DNA of 64,000 nucleotides. Origin: Margaritifera margaritifera (lineage: Eukaryota > Mollusca > Bivalvia > Unionida > Margaritiferidae). The notes under the pieces were generated by a model. The model was given only the letters and a program-made list of their open reading frames with translations, was not told the origin of the DNA and searched no databases. The stretch spans positions 124,001 to 188,000 of the forward strand of contig JAQPZY010000984.1 of assembly GCA_029931535.1 (NCBI GenBank). The letters run 5' to 3'. Positions 1-12,212 of this stretch are shown one piece after another (position 1 is the first letter of the stretch; each line of letters opens with the position of its first letter). The translations under genes and the position numbers were made by a program.

Positions 1-273
1 TTCTATTTTGAACTTTTTTCTCTGTAATCATATTGCGCTGACTATCGTGTGTCACTGAGTATGTGTACCAGAATACTTAGTAATGTCACCATTTCTTTAA
101 AATTTGGTTGTGATAGAGTTTCTTACTATTCATAAAATGTGAACAATGTTGGACTTTCCACACACTTCTTGTCACCAACTTTGCCATATGGTACAAAATT
201 TAACCCGACGACTTTGAATTGTATGCACTTTTGATGTTGTTGTCTTTATTACTTATGAAAATTATTCATAGCA
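1..273. other. Unannotated leader
   Basis: AT-rich sequence before the first satellite array. I see no open frame, RNA gene or repeat in it. Confidence 0.5.
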
Positions 274-1132
274 GCGTGTCTCTACGTGGTCTGGCGTATT
301 GCAAGGTTAGCGTGTCTCTACACAGATCTGGCGTATTGCATAGGTTAGTGTGTCTCCAACTAGATCTGGCGTATCGTTAAAGTTGGCTTGTCTCTACACA
401 GATCTGGCGTATTGCATAGGTTAGCGTGTCTCTACACAGATCTGGCGTATTGCAAAGGTTTCGCGTGTCTCTACACAGATCTGGCTTAGTCTCTGCACAG
501 ATCTGGCGTATTGCAAAGGTTAGCGTGTCTCTACACAGATCTGGCGTATCGCAAAGGTTAGCGTGTCACTACACAGATCTGGCGTATTGCATAGGTTAGC
601 GTGTCTCTACACATATCTGGGGTATTGCAAAGGTTAGCGTGTCTCTACACAGATCTGGCGTATTGTTAAAGTTAGCGTGTCTCTACACAGATCTGGCGTA
701 TTGCAAAGGTTAGCGTGTCTCTGCGCAGATCTGTCGTATTGCATAGGTAAACGTGTCTCTACATAGATCTGGCGTATTGCAAAGGTTAGCGTATCTCTAC
801 AAAGATCTGGCATATTGCAAATGTTAGCGTGTCTCTACACAGATCTGGCATATTGCAAAGATTAGCATGTCTCTACACAGATCTGGCGTGTTGCAAATGT
901 TAGCGTGTCTCTACACAGATTTGGTGTATTGCAAAGGTTAGCGTGTCTCTACACATATCTGGCGTATCGCAAAGGTTAGCGTGTCTCTTCACAGATCTGG
1001 CATATTGCAAATGTTAGCGTGTCTCTACACAGATCTGACGTATTGCAAAGGCTAGCGTGTCTCTACACAGATTTGGCGTATTGCAAAGGTTAGCATGTCT
1101 CTACACAGATCTGGCGTATTGCAAAGGTTAGC
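274..1132. repeat. 38-bp satellite array, about 22 copies
   Basis: The word gcgtgtctctacacagatct followed by ggcgtattgcaaaggtta recurs every 38 bases from first to last position. Copies differ by scattered substitutions (cacagatct/catatct, ggcgtatt/ggcatatt, aaagg/atagg), and at about 455-490 one copy is cut short. Most copies contain AGATCT, so the array would show a BglII ladder. No open frame runs through it and there is no sign of transcription. It is an ordinary minisatellite; divergence between copies suggests it is not freshly amplified. Confidence 0.95.
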
Positions 1133-1518
1133 GAAATATAAATTATTTAGAGTATTGAAAAGTTTGTATTGTTAGCAATTTTGTTGAGACCGTGGCCATT
1201 TTGGAAATATATTACTAGTTAATTTTGTTTCTATTTTGTTTAAACTACAAGGACAATAAAAAGACTCTGTTTATATAATATTCCAGAAATTGATCAATCC
1301 ACTGGATATTAAGTAGGTGTTTGAGAGACCTGAGTCCGTGAGTTAAAACGCATTTTACAGGACTAAAATGTACTGAAAATTACACACAAAATATACACTA
1401 AATGTCATGACCGGGGTCACTAAATACCACGTACACATATATTTAAGAACTGTAATTCTCACTGCATGAAGTATTGATGATGATGATGATGTGATGACGA
1501 AGATGACTATGACTATCA

Positions 1519-1520
<2 letters not shown>

Positions 1521-1571
<51 letters not shown>
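1521..1571. repeat. (ATA)n microsatellite
   Basis: Uninterrupted trinucleotide tract of about 17 units. It creates an artificial poly-isoleucine frame on the plus strand that should not be read as protein. Confidence 0.95.
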
Positions 1572-1999
1572 TTGATTAACTTGGTACACTCTGCCCTTTA
1601 CAATGTTCATCCTACAGATGATAGTACAACGAGCCAGGTTTCAGCTCAAAATAATAATGATAATAATATTTCTTTTACTGTCTTAAAGAAGTCATAACCT
1701 TAGATCATCCCACTTCCGCTTCCGTCATGGACACACGTGCTTTCAGAACCTGAGACAATTGGGCAAAAACAGTCATAAAAAGTAGGCAAATAACGCAACA
1801 AAAAAAAAAAAAAAGCTTGGTACTTGCTACATGGTTTACATGAACGACCCAAGTGCAGTGGGGAACTCTGTATGCAGTTCTAGTGACAAAATGGTAGACG
1901 GAAAGAATGAGGGAAATACCAATGTTGACATCAGAGATTTAATTTTGACCGCTTCTAGTAAAGTATCTGAAAGAAAATCTATTACACAGACGCGGTCTT

Positions 2000-2086
2000 C
2001 TCTGGAGCCTTATATTTATATGTGGCATTTCTCTGGAGCCTGTTTTTATATGTGGCATTTCTCTGGAGCCTGTTTTTATATGTGGC
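2000..2086. repeat. Three copies of a ~30-bp unit
   Basis: The word ctctggagcc begins at 2000, 2031 and 2061, each followed by tttatatgtggca. The repeat makes a repeated FYMWHFSGAC peptide in one frame, a by-product of the duplication. Confidence 0.9.
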
Positions 2087-2838
2087 AGAGATATAACGTT
2101 TCTCAATCTTTGACAGGTCATGGTGGTTTTACAAAATAGATGCATGCAATTATCTTTCTAGCATTAGTTAATGCGCTGACTTATGATCTGTGAGATCTAC
2201 GGTTTACAAAAAAGAATACAGTGATTATAGATTCATAATGGCCAAATAAAATATTGCAAACATGATTTTATTTGTCGGCATAGATTGTGTTCTGATAGTA
2301 TGGTGTTTCTGATTTAGAATTTATGGTTGTGAATAAGATTATATCGTTTAAATATGTTGAATGTTCAAACTTTTGTACATACCGTTACTTTGCATAATTT
2401 GTGTACTGCCTTGATAATGCAATCAAAAAGTCTCCCAAATCGGTTGTGTTCCTAATTGCCCTATATAGAGCACTTTTAAGACCATGACAAGCCTGACGTG
2501 CTCACTATGAAACAAAGAAATGCTGTAGTATATTGCTTTTCAGTTCATCGTAAGATTAAATGATAATGGTTGGCTATTTTGTTTAAATTTGGCAACCAGT
2601 GGAGTCTTTTTTGTTGTTTAACATGTGTTATTTTTTTTATTTTGTTTTAATATTATTAAACTTCGTACATGGATAGCTGTGGGTTTGTATACCATCCCAC
2701 AGACTACGTTACATAGATTTTTATACAGTTGCATATTTAAACAATAAATTGAATATATGTGTGGATTATTATGATTATTTCTATTTAGAAGAAAAGCATT
2801 ATAGTACAATAAGAAGGAAATTTATATAGGACACAACC

Positions 2839-2841
<3 letters not shown>

Positions 2842-2871
<30 letters not shown>
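2842..2871. repeat. (GA)n microsatellite
   Basis: About 15 uninterrupted GA dinucleotides. Confidence 0.95.
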
Positions 2872-2875
<4 letters not shown>

Positions 2876-2965
2876 TCACATTATACATTCAATACATTAG
2901 TTGTTGTCTTCTATATCATATTTCAAAAAATTATTCGGTTACTCTTGTCAAGTACATTAATCTCT

Positions 2966-3129
2966 GAAATATATCACTCGAAACTGAAGATATTCCCTCA
3001 TATATCTTACATCACCCTGAAATATATCACTCGAAACTGAAGACATTCCCTCATATATCTTACATCACCCTTACATCACCCTGAAAAATATCACTCGAAA
3101 CTGAAGACATTCCCTGATATATCTTACAT
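2966..3129. repeat. ~53-bp tandem repeat, three copies
   Basis: The word atatcactcgaaactgaaga recurs three times, each followed by a segment like attccctcatatatcttaca. The second and third copies are separated by an extra partial unit (ttacatcaccct). Confidence 0.9.
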
Positions 3130-3888
3130 GATAATACAAGTATTCTGTTCTCCACAATAATGTAGCTAGCAAATGATTCATAACAAAAATGATGCATCAA
3201 TTATACCTTCATCAGCTGAATTTCTCCCAGTTGCAATATTTCAAATTTGTACCTTTATGATATTTCTTTTTTTAAATGTTTCGAAGTTTGGTATTTTATT
3301 GTGAATATTTATTTTAAATATGTAATTCTTTCCTAAGAGTAAAATAAATTTAAAATTTCATCCGATTTGTTTTGTTTATTTATTCCTAATATTGTATTTA
3401 CTTATGTGAGGTTAGAATATACAAGAGCTTTCAGCCACATTAACAATTGTATCCAAATGTTTTTAACTATAACGAAATCATACAATAAATAAAAAGTCTA
3501 CCGCTTATTTACAAAAAGAACTTAACTTGAAAAGAACATTTATTGCTACAATTCTATGAAACATTTTCAATTAAACTTTTTAAGATATATATCTTTTGTA
3601 CACTTATGTACCAATAAATATTTGTTTTTCCATTCAAAACACGCATTTAAATTTAGATGTCTCCATTTATCTTGTGCCTTTGAATATTAATTAGTTGTCA
3701 ATCAAAATCGTTAAATACTTTGACAACCTTTCTTTTATTGGGTGAGTAATTGTTGCAGAAATGACATAAAAAAATGTCTTTGTGTGACAATATCTGATGC
3801 TTCTCACTGTTGTATCCTCAAATACTCTTTTGATAGCTCCTACACTACCCTCATAATGTAGTAAGTTTATTTCACATTGATAAATTGT
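3130..3888. other. AT-rich stretch, nothing recognised
   Basis: No open frame, repeat or signal that I can support; it lies downstream of the LINE remnant on the minus strand. Confidence 0.4.
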
Positions 3889-5105
3889 TTAAAAAAAAGA
3901 ATTTAAACTAATAAGCTGTTTGTTGCATGTCAGTTCCCCGATTATATTTAATGCACAACTGTACAAATGTTTATTGTGATCTCCGATTTTAATACTAGCA
4001 TTGAACCACACTGACTTGGCTAAAAACGAGTACCATGATTCAAGCTTATTCATTTCTTGTAGTTTTATCAACTGAATAAAACATTCTTCCATAAATTGTT
4101 CTTCAAAACCTCTAAAAATTATTTGAGTAAATTCAATTCCAAAAATAAAAACATCAAATAATTTTGGACATGTTTGAATTAACAAGTTTCTCCACTTAGT
4201 TGTATCCAAAATAAGTCTACCTATCGAGGTCGCTTTTAATACCGTCATAAATATTTTAATGTTACTAATTTTCAGTACTTAATTAGGACATTCTGGAGTG
4301 CATAATAGCCTGTGTATCTTTTCCTTATATTTATCCCATAAGAAATTTAACAAAAGAACATTTGATTAAGTTTATTCCTACTAGTTTCTAATGGATTAAG
4401 TACACAAAGAATGAGTTGATTTAACATGGACACAGCAAAGCCATTTATAACAGGAATTTTCCAAAATTTGTCAAAATTCTCTTGGATCAATGTGAGAACA
4501 TAAGTTTTATTTCTTCAATTTTTGTCTTGAGAGTTTAATTCTATCATTTCTCTTAAATTTGTTCTGAATTTAATGCCGAGCAGTGTGAAAACACCCGTTT
4601 CCCAATTCAAGGAATTTTTATGATATAACTTATCTTTTAACTTTTTCTTTTCCTAAACCAAATGTCTCTAGCCTTTGCAATGTTAATGCTAAAACGTGAG
4701 AACTCGGCATAAAACTTAAAGCTATCTAAGTTAGCTCTCAATGACATTTCAGTATGATATAAAATAATAGAGATATTATGTGCATAGTGAGATAAAATAT
4801 ATTCTTTATTATCATTTTTTATACCTTTGATCTCGGGATTTAACCTAGTATATCCTAGAAACTCAACACATAAAATGAAAATATGTGGTGATAAGGGATC
4901 ATCTTGCTTGCAACCACGTTCGGTAGGAAACATTGTGAAACTTGACTGTTCACTCTGACTCACGATTTAATATACTTACAAACTATATCAATCAATTTGC
5001 TAACCATTGGGCTAAAATTAAAAAATGAAGACCGATATTTATAACTTTCCATGAATCCGAATCGAAAGCTTTTCAAATCCGACAAGAAGAAGAAGACCAT
5101 TTACA
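3889..5105 (-). pseudogene. L1/Tx1-like non-LTR retrotransposon reverse transcriptase remnant
   Basis: Read on the minus strand, this is the second half of a LINE ORF2. From about 5100 to 4965 a frame with a stop gives the FNFSP region of the palm. From 4963 to 4637 an open 108-residue stretch carries GCKQDDPLSP (family GCRQGDPLSP), then LSHYAHNISI where the catalytic YADD block should be, then FSINIAKARDIWF. The catalytic YADD therefore reads YAHN and the enzyme is dead. Beyond 4636, frames with stops and shifts keep the order of the C-terminal domain (LNWE, FTLLGIKF, FDKFWKIPVINGFAVS), and from 4248 to 3889 there is another open stretch with FIQLIKLQE and SWYSF. No 5' end, endonuclease or poly-A tail was found, so this is a 5'-truncated, mutated copy. 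Assignment to L1/Tx1 rather than another clade is tentative. Confidence 0.8.
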
Positions 5106-5279
5106 TCATCAACATTCTTATATTTTCCTCTATATCAACCAGAAATAAAAGCCGTTTGATCTGGATGCATCCATTTTGACAAAGATTTCTTAATTATGTT
5201 CGCAATATCTGCTGAGGCAAGTTTACAAGTAGTATTTAACAAAGATATTGGTTTGGGTATTTATGAAAGTATGAATTGT

Positions 5280-5371
5280 ACCTAATCACTCGCAAAGTTA
5301 ATATAAAGTCCTTCAATCACAAAATAAATAAAGTCCGAAGGACCTTATGTTAATTGTGTGAGTGATTAGGT
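5280..5371. repeat. Foldback hairpin, 35-base arms
   Basis: Positions 5280-5314 (starting acctaatcact) and 5337-5371 (ending agtgattaggt) are imperfect reverse complements separated by 22 bases. The outer 11 bases pair perfectly. It has the look of a tiny foldback element or MITE remnant; no transposase is linked to it. Confidence 0.8.
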
Positions 5372-5542
5372 AAAAGCTACACTTCGACAGATACATTACA
5401 ATGTTCATGTATTCCTTATAATTCCAATTTTCCTCCTTGATGTCGTCAAATCAGCAGATTCCATCAGCAAAGCATTTGATTTTAGGTAGAACGTAGTTTT
5501 CTTTCATTAGCCTCTGCACATGGTGCCAGAATACACTGATTC

Positions 5543-5631
5543 ATCTTCGCTATCCAAGAGTCGTTGATCCACCTTGTCCGTCGTCAATGTGGAACTAAGT
5601 AAGTGTACCAACGACCCTTGGCTAGTGAAGA
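5543..5631. repeat. Imperfect inverted repeat, ~28-base arms
   Basis: The segment starting cttcgctatccaagagtcgt is roughly repaired by the reverse complement of the segment at 5603-5631 that ends ggctagtgaag. Mismatches are scattered through the arms. Confidence 0.6.
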
Positions 5632-7007
5632 TGACCTAGCCCATACAAAATCACAACACAAGAGTAAAAATGAGGGTCACAATCATTTTGTATTAAGCAA
5701 ATATGCTTTACATCTTGAACATTGAATGTTCTTGCTTTCTATTTAAAAAACAAATCATGACTGTTCTTAGTGAGATCAGCTGCTGTTACATAATATAGCT
5801 ATGACACTGAATAACAACTGATTGAAACACAATGTCCAAGCACAATTGCAGTAGTTAACGAACGTAGGGTTGCTCATAAAGCCTGCCGTATGATTTGCTT
5901 GGCTACAAAGGTTGTGCTGGAGTGCAGACAAGACTGTGCGATTACAGTGTTTCAAATTATAACCGTAGATTTTATCTGGGCTTTAAAATGCTTGATCTGA
6001 AGTCACGGGGTGCTTTCTTACAAAATAAGTTCATTGTATGTCGTCATCTTCATTATTATTATTATTAACTTTGAAATATACTTATTTCTTGATAAATTGA
6101 TGACTGATTCCTTTGTGGGCAATTTAAAAAAAAAAAATAATTAACAAAGAAAACAAAATAAAAAACAAACAACATAGTTTTACATTACCTTCACTAAACA
6201 CATATGATCTCATTCAGTCTGCAATGATTTTATGGATGAAATATAAATAATTTTGTTGCCAAACAAAGTTTACTGCATACTTATAGCATACTGCACAATA
6301 CTTAATATAATACTAATAGAACAGCTTACTATACAGAAAAAAAGTCAAGGACCAATAAGATAGCATAAGTTATTTCGTCGTTTAGTCTGAAAACAATGAG
6401 TTGTTAATTATTTGAGTCGAACATACCACTAATGCCAATGCTGGCAACAACGGTGATTATAATATTAGAACTTACACATCTCAGGTTGTCACAACAAAAG
6501 TTATTTTTTAAACTTCAAAATAACATCAATCGCAGTGGAGAAGTATATATCTTTAGTATACGATACTAATATATAGGATTGTAACATAACAATGTCTTTT
6601 ATGTAGGGCTATTGCAAGAATTCAAAATGCCCTATGTAAGTGTCCTTACACAAATTATGATAAAAAAGGCAGAAATAAAAAAAGAAATAATGAAATCTTG
6701 CTGTGACAATCAATTTATAGGGAATATATCTACACCATGTATTTTCCATCGCGAACATTTATCAAATAATAATTACACTTTTTTACAAGCCTTTGTAACC
6801 AGCATTTAGATTATTTAACATCGTATCATGTGACGCAGAAAAAATAGAAGTTATTATTACATAACACCAGAAATGAATTACTTATTTATTCATGCACCAT
6901 TCTTTTCTTGAGATTCGTTACTCTATATATCGTTTATACTATGTGTAATTATAAGAACTGAACTTCGTATTTTACATGATTCAAGAAGTTATGAATCTTG
7001 CAAATCT
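5632..7007. other. AT-rich non-coding stretch
   Basis: Contains short A-runs and small ATT repeats. Open frames are short and carry no domain I recognise. Confidence 0.4.
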
Positions 7008-7437
7008 ATTGCACACTATGCATGAATGGCATTCGCTTTGCTATGGCTGGCCATGCAGTATGTAATCGATTACACACTATGCATGAATGGCATTCGCTTT
7101 GCCATGACAATCCATGCAGTATGTAATTGATTACACACTATGCATGAATGGCATTCGCTTTGCTATGGCTGCCCATCCAGTATGTAATCGATTACACACT
7201 ATGCATGAATAGCATTCGCTTTGCTATGGCTGCCCATGTATTATGTAATCGATTACACACTACGCATGAATGGCATTCGCTTTGCTATGGCAATCCATCC
7301 AGTATGTAATCGATTACACACTATGCATGAATGGCATTCGCTTTGCTGTGGCTGCCCATGCAGTATGTAATCGATTACACACTACGCATGAATGGCATTC
7401 GCTTTCCTATGGCGGTCCATGCAGTATGTAATCGATT
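7008..7437. repeat. 61-bp tandem array, seven copies
   Basis: Each unit runs from attacacactatgcatgaat through ggcattcgctttgctatgg to cagtatgtaatcg. The joint between units reads tgtaatcgattaca, a perfect 14-base palindrome in five of the six internal joints; the joint near 7130 has one change (taattgatta). The unit also holds atgcat. The array is non-coding. Confidence 0.95.
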
Positions 7438-8744
7438 TTCAGGCTTCATGACTTCATGAATCCTGTAATAAGTTCAATTCTGAATTGTATACTGTACTCA
7501 GATCCCTTCTTTCATCGGCCCCACCTCTAGCTAACATATGCTGGCGGCACAGTTTTCAACTGGGTGCCCATTGTCGGTTGTATTCCGTATGATATCTATC
7601 CCCATATAAAATCATGTTCTTGAATGATTTTTTGTTGATTTTAAATACAGACCCCGGGTCGTCATGTTGACTAGAATTGTACGTAAAAGGAACATTTGAG
7701 TGAAATTTTTAAAAACCATTTTTCTCAGCTTATGACATATTTTCTGCCAGCATCTAAAAAAGTTACGTTACTCCTGCAAACTGTTATGGGCACTGATTGC
7801 AAACAAGCGTATGTTGAAAAGGTCAATATAACCGTAATTCTCGAAATGATATAAAAGATAAGATACATGAAACATTTTGATAAACATATAAGAAACTTTA
7901 AAATTAATGTTGCTACAATTTCGTATTTGAAATGTGTATATTGAACAACATAAATTATCATAGATCAACGCGTGTATGAAATGTCAATCCAAATAGAACA
8001 GGATAAATATTAAAATGCCTCGAAGACGGCACATACTTAATTTTTAAAAAAAACTGCTTTACGTTATTTATGTATGAAAATGTCATATAATGAAGTTGCT
8101 GCATGTGCATGAAGCTAGAATCATAATTCTATACTGCCAAAAACAGCCAACGCAGCAAAATACAAATACAGTCTAAATGCAGTATCTCATATCAATATTA
8201 TATAAGTTCACATTGTGCTTAAGGGTAATATATCGATTGTACTCCAAAATATAAGGTCTCTTAAAAGTGAAAAGCAGTAGGAATAGTGATTAAGTAACAA
8301 GAAATCAATTAACAAACCAAGCCGTTCCCGCTATTAAAGCTTAATGGTCATACGTTTTACTCGGCACTTAAATTCAATAAAATAAATCCATAACATTTGT
8401 CTCCCCTAAGCCATTGACCACAAAAGTACTAATAAAATTTACGAAACCAACTATTTCTAATTTAACAACAATTCGTATCATCAATGTATTTTTCTACCAC
8501 ATAACCAGTTTTTCGTGCCAGCCAAAATTCCAAAACCCTGTTGACAATAACAAATTGTTCACCATACTTCCCCATGGACTTGAATTAACGTCATCCAATG
8601 TCTTTAACATAACATAATTTAACGTAACATTAGTGTAGATGACATACCGTGTGTCCAAAATTATAAATCAAAATATGTAAGTGATACTTAGTGAATGTCT
8701 ATCACCTAGACCAAAAATGACATTCCAGAATAAGGATTTTTGTT

Positions 8745-8775
<31 letters not shown>

Positions 8776-9229
8776 CAATATTTCATGCAAGATCCAGAAG
8801 AACTGCGGACGTTACTTTTGTAGTGCATTGATAGAAACAGGAATACACATATATAGGTTTTTGGTTGATTAATTACTGACAATATCTTATGAAAGCGTCA
8901 GAGAAGAAAAGCATTTTAAGCAACGGTAGTGCATTTGGCTCGAGGTTAGTGACATGTTTTCTTTTCCTCCTCTGACGAGTTTCCCTTGCTATAAACGACA
9001 TTTGTAATGAGCCCCCCCCCCAAAAAAAAAAATGATCACAATCACCATGCTGAGAAAACAGTGAAGACTTTTCTGATGTATTCACGTTAATCAATAAATG
9101 CATGCCCCAACCACAATGTGAATACGATTTTATTCAGTTGTTAAAATACAAATTTAAGGTCCTCTGCCTTTATCCACGTTTGAGCGTTGTATTCAATTAG
9201 CCAAAGGTGTTGGAGTTCGACTATAATTA
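7438..9229. other. AT-rich non-coding stretch
   Basis: Apart from a (TTG)n tract and a C-run followed by an A-run near 9011-9031, I see no supported feature. Open frames on both strands are below 80 residues and lack recognisable motifs. Confidence 0.4.
8742..8775. repeat. (TTG)n microsatellite
   Basis: About eleven trinucleotide units, giving an artificial poly-cysteine frame. Confidence 0.9.
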
Positions 9230-9446
9230 CAGTCCAACACACTTAATATGAACTCGGTTTACGCGAAATCCCGACAGGTTTGAACTAAATTTACCCTGCA
9301 ATCATCCTTTATCTTCTTTTGTACCCTTCCCCGGTTACTGGAATCGTTTAGTACGAAAACCCTCTTAAGGGGAACAGAATTCATGGTCCGCTGGTCAAAA
9401 AATGAAGTTATAAAATCCACGGATAATACGAAGAAGTACTCTACTG
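9230..9446. mobile_element. Possible pogo/Tigger-like MITE
   Basis: The left end begins cagtccaacacacttaatat and the right end, reverse-complemented, begins cagtagagtacttcttcgta. Both match the loose pogo-type terminal pattern CAGT...ACNTCNT. A TA precedes the left end, but the right end is followed by TG, so the expected TA duplication is not intact. It is about 217 bp with no coding capacity. This rests on end-pattern resemblance only and could be chance. Confidence 0.35.
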
Positions 9447-11999
9447 TGAGTATTTTTCAAAACAATTATCTTTCTGACTCCCTTTCTCTAAAAGAGACCA
9501 ACAGCTCATTGTTCCATAAGTACATCTAAGGCGTTTTGTTTAATAAACGAAATACGACATCTTTCTCTTAATTTAAAATTTAATTCAATGTAGAGACGAG
9601 AAACAGAAAAAGGAAAAGAAATCACTAGTTCAATTTTAAATTTAATGTTGATTTTGTGAAAAATGTACAGCAGTCATCGCAAAGGATTTGGGTTTTTATG
9701 CATGTACACTATACTATTTACAATAACTTTATTTGCCTGACTACAGGCAGCAGATACTAGCATGCAAAGCAAAGTGTTTTTGTTTGATATCTTTTTATAG
9801 GTTAAAAGTCTATCATTCTGTTTACTTTAAAGTCTTAAAGTAGTAAACTCCACAGTATCGTGACGATTTTGACATTGCACAATACTTTTGAGAATTAAAC
9901 TCACTGATGTTCACTAAAAATTACTATATCTTTATTTTAGAAAACGAAATATCGTTCTTTTGTATTGTTACTTTAATGCTATCTCACGAAAATAACAAAA
10001 ACCGTTTATGACGAATCCCAATTATTGCGAAATAACTTTTCCGGTCTTTGAATTTCGTATTATATTGGTTGAACTGTTTATACTTCAAACCGATTTTGAT
10101 TTTTTTTTTTTTTGTATTGTTGGTATTCGATATTTTCCCGTGTTTAATGCAGATAAGGTCATATTGCAGCCCAACTTTTTCCTCGTATTTCTTGGCTAAC
10201 CCTATGACTTTGGACTACTGCCGCTTACAAAAGACATGGCGTCCGGAGACGCTGATGGCAGACTCATAAAAATCGTGATATTTGAGATTTTGTTAAATAT
10301 ACATTTTCAGGGGGATGCTGATGTCGGTGGCATAGTGGCCGCTGCGATTATTAAAGAGAACGGTGGTTATTACTGACTTACAATCTCGATTGTAATTTCG
10401 CTATCAAGAAAACTAACTTCCCCAAATTGGTAGTACTGCCACTTGAAAGTACAGATACACATATTTTGTACAATCTAGAGGTAATTTTGTTTTAAAAAAC
10501 AACTATGGATCCCCTACTTGTAAGGAAAAGAATATGTTCAAATAACGGTAACGCATTATTACATACAGAAAAGTGATGCTTCATCGATAAAACGAGATAA
10601 AGAACCAGTATTTTCGCTGCCATGAAAACTTTACTGGTAACACAAAGTAACAGCTCCGTTTACGTCACCTATATTCTGTGACGTCATAATGCCGTAAACA
10701 TGAATGGGATTCGTTCATTGAGAATTTACTACAGGAAAGACATTTTAAATTTATTCTCTTAAAGATAAAAAATATAATTTTTAAGTTATATTTTTATGTT
10801 TCGGTTTATATTTCAATGACAGTTGCATAAAATAACGTTTGTCATGTCTTTGTTTTGCATAAAATATAAAAAAGGTTACTGAATTTAACCTTAACAAATT
10901 TTTTTTTTTTTTTTGCAGCGAGAATAAAATTGCAGATCTTAACTTTCATGAACTTAATGATGTACTGATTGAAGACATGGTATCAGAGACCATAGTACAT
11001 AAAGTGATGGTATCAGAGATCAAAGTACATTAAGTGATGACGTCGGCATCAAAGGGAAAAGTAAGAACGAAGTTAAGCACCTTACATGTAGAAGAAAAAA
11101 GCAATGCAAGGGGACCACATATATTCGAATGATCATCTCTACAGTCGAAAAAGCTTCAAAAACATACCCACCACATACAGAGTTGTATAAAGTCTCATCG
11201 TCAGATACCTCAAGCGTGAGGTTTATTAGGTGCAATAATAAAAATGAGCTTAAAAGAGACAACGTCATAAAGCTTCATTGGATTTATAGCTGTGATTCAT
11301 CAAATGCATACCTGAACATACCAATTATCAATTTGTACAAAACAAAGAAAGAGTCTTTCGATCTATATTCGTGTCTAAATAGGAAACAGGTTTGTAGACT
11401 AGAAAACAAAACAAAAAAAATTAAAAACATTGTTTAAAAAACATTGCGCGCACGGCAAAGAAGAAAGAAAAAGGGGGACAACTTTGTTTTATAAGTTTTA
11501 GAATGTCAATTGATAAAAAGCAAGAGTCTCCTCTCCTTGAAGAAATTAGCAGAAATGCAAGTGGATCAAGTCGTAGAACTGCACTAAAAGGAGGCAAAGA
11601 ATGGAACTATTTTCAAATTATATAATTTACTCAACTGTTTGTCTTCACTCATCCATACATAATATGAGACGCTAAATGTTGGGGCCCGATAGACTTGAGA
11701 TGCTGTTAACTACAGTAAAACTTGATTTTTGTTCTAGCTTTCCGCTGTATCCGGTTTTTGAGGATCACAGGCAAGAGAGGAACCTTCGCCGATTCTGATG
11801 ATTGACGTTCGAGTTATTGAAGGTTTTACTGTTTTTCCTATTCTGGAGCACATGCCAAACATTTGTCTATTGCTAGTGACTAATAAAGATATATCGTGGA
11901 GATTGGTTTGGATTTTCACAGAGATAGTATTGGAATGTGTTATGAGACACATAATATAACCAACTAGTGTTTGGTGTTTTCCGACAAAGCTACACAAGT
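9447..11999. other. AT-rich non-coding stretch
   Basis: Contains short T-runs near 10100 and 10900 and a 30-bp duplication. Open frames of 60-100 residues occur on both strands around 11.0-11.4 kb but overlap each other antisense and show no domain. Confidence 0.4.
10977..11036. repeat. 30-bp tandem duplication
   Basis: Two adjacent copies starting atggtatcagaga and ending aagtg, differing at three or so positions. Confidence 0.9.
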
Positions 12000-12143
12000 A
12001 GATTATTTAGTGCCGACGAAAGTGGAGTAAAGTGCTTTGCCCAAGGACACACCCGACCCGGGATGATCCGATGGTAGAATTCGATCCCGCAACTTTTCGA
12101 TCGTGAGTCCGGCAGGATACCCACTGAGCCACCACGGCTCCTG
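12000..12143 (-). mobile_element. tRNA-derived SINE
   Basis: Read on the minus strand, the sequence starts ggagccgtggtggctcagtg. It has an RNA polymerase III A-box-like TGGCTCAGTGGG (12131-12120) and a B-box-like GGGATCGAATTC (12088-12077), 31 bases apart as in a tRNA gene. The head cannot fold as a full cloverleaf and runs into a body with gtgtccttgggcaaagcac (around 12050-12033), a word found in conserved central domains of several invertebrate SINEs. It lies 70 bases before the mariner copy. No clear poly-A tail or target-site duplication was seen. The family name is left open. Confidence 0.7.
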
Positions 12144-12212
12144 ACAACCAACAGGACATCAAGTGGCTCACGCGATGTCCATTGATCCGTTCTTAGAGGA
12201 ATGGTGATCATA

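Larger units (their letters stand above)
1133..2841. other. Non-coding stretch with simple repeats
   Basis: AT-rich sequence holding a trinucleotide microsatellite, a poly-A run near 1800-1814 and a short triplicated segment, each listed separately. Open frames here are short and have no recognisable domain. Confidence 0.5.

Noticed and set aside
274..1132. Regular 38-bp repeats that might suggest a CRISPR array
   Set aside because: Units are directly adjacent with no unique spacers, and the surrounding genome is eukaryotic.
11129..11437. 102-residue plus-strand frame overlapping an 82-residue minus-strand frame
   Set aside because: Lys/Asn/Ile-rich composition expected of AT-rich non-coding DNA; no motif, no splice context.
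12060..12143. tRNA gene on the minus strand
   Set aside because: A and B boxes are present, but acceptor and anticodon stems do not pair and the sequence runs on into a SINE body.
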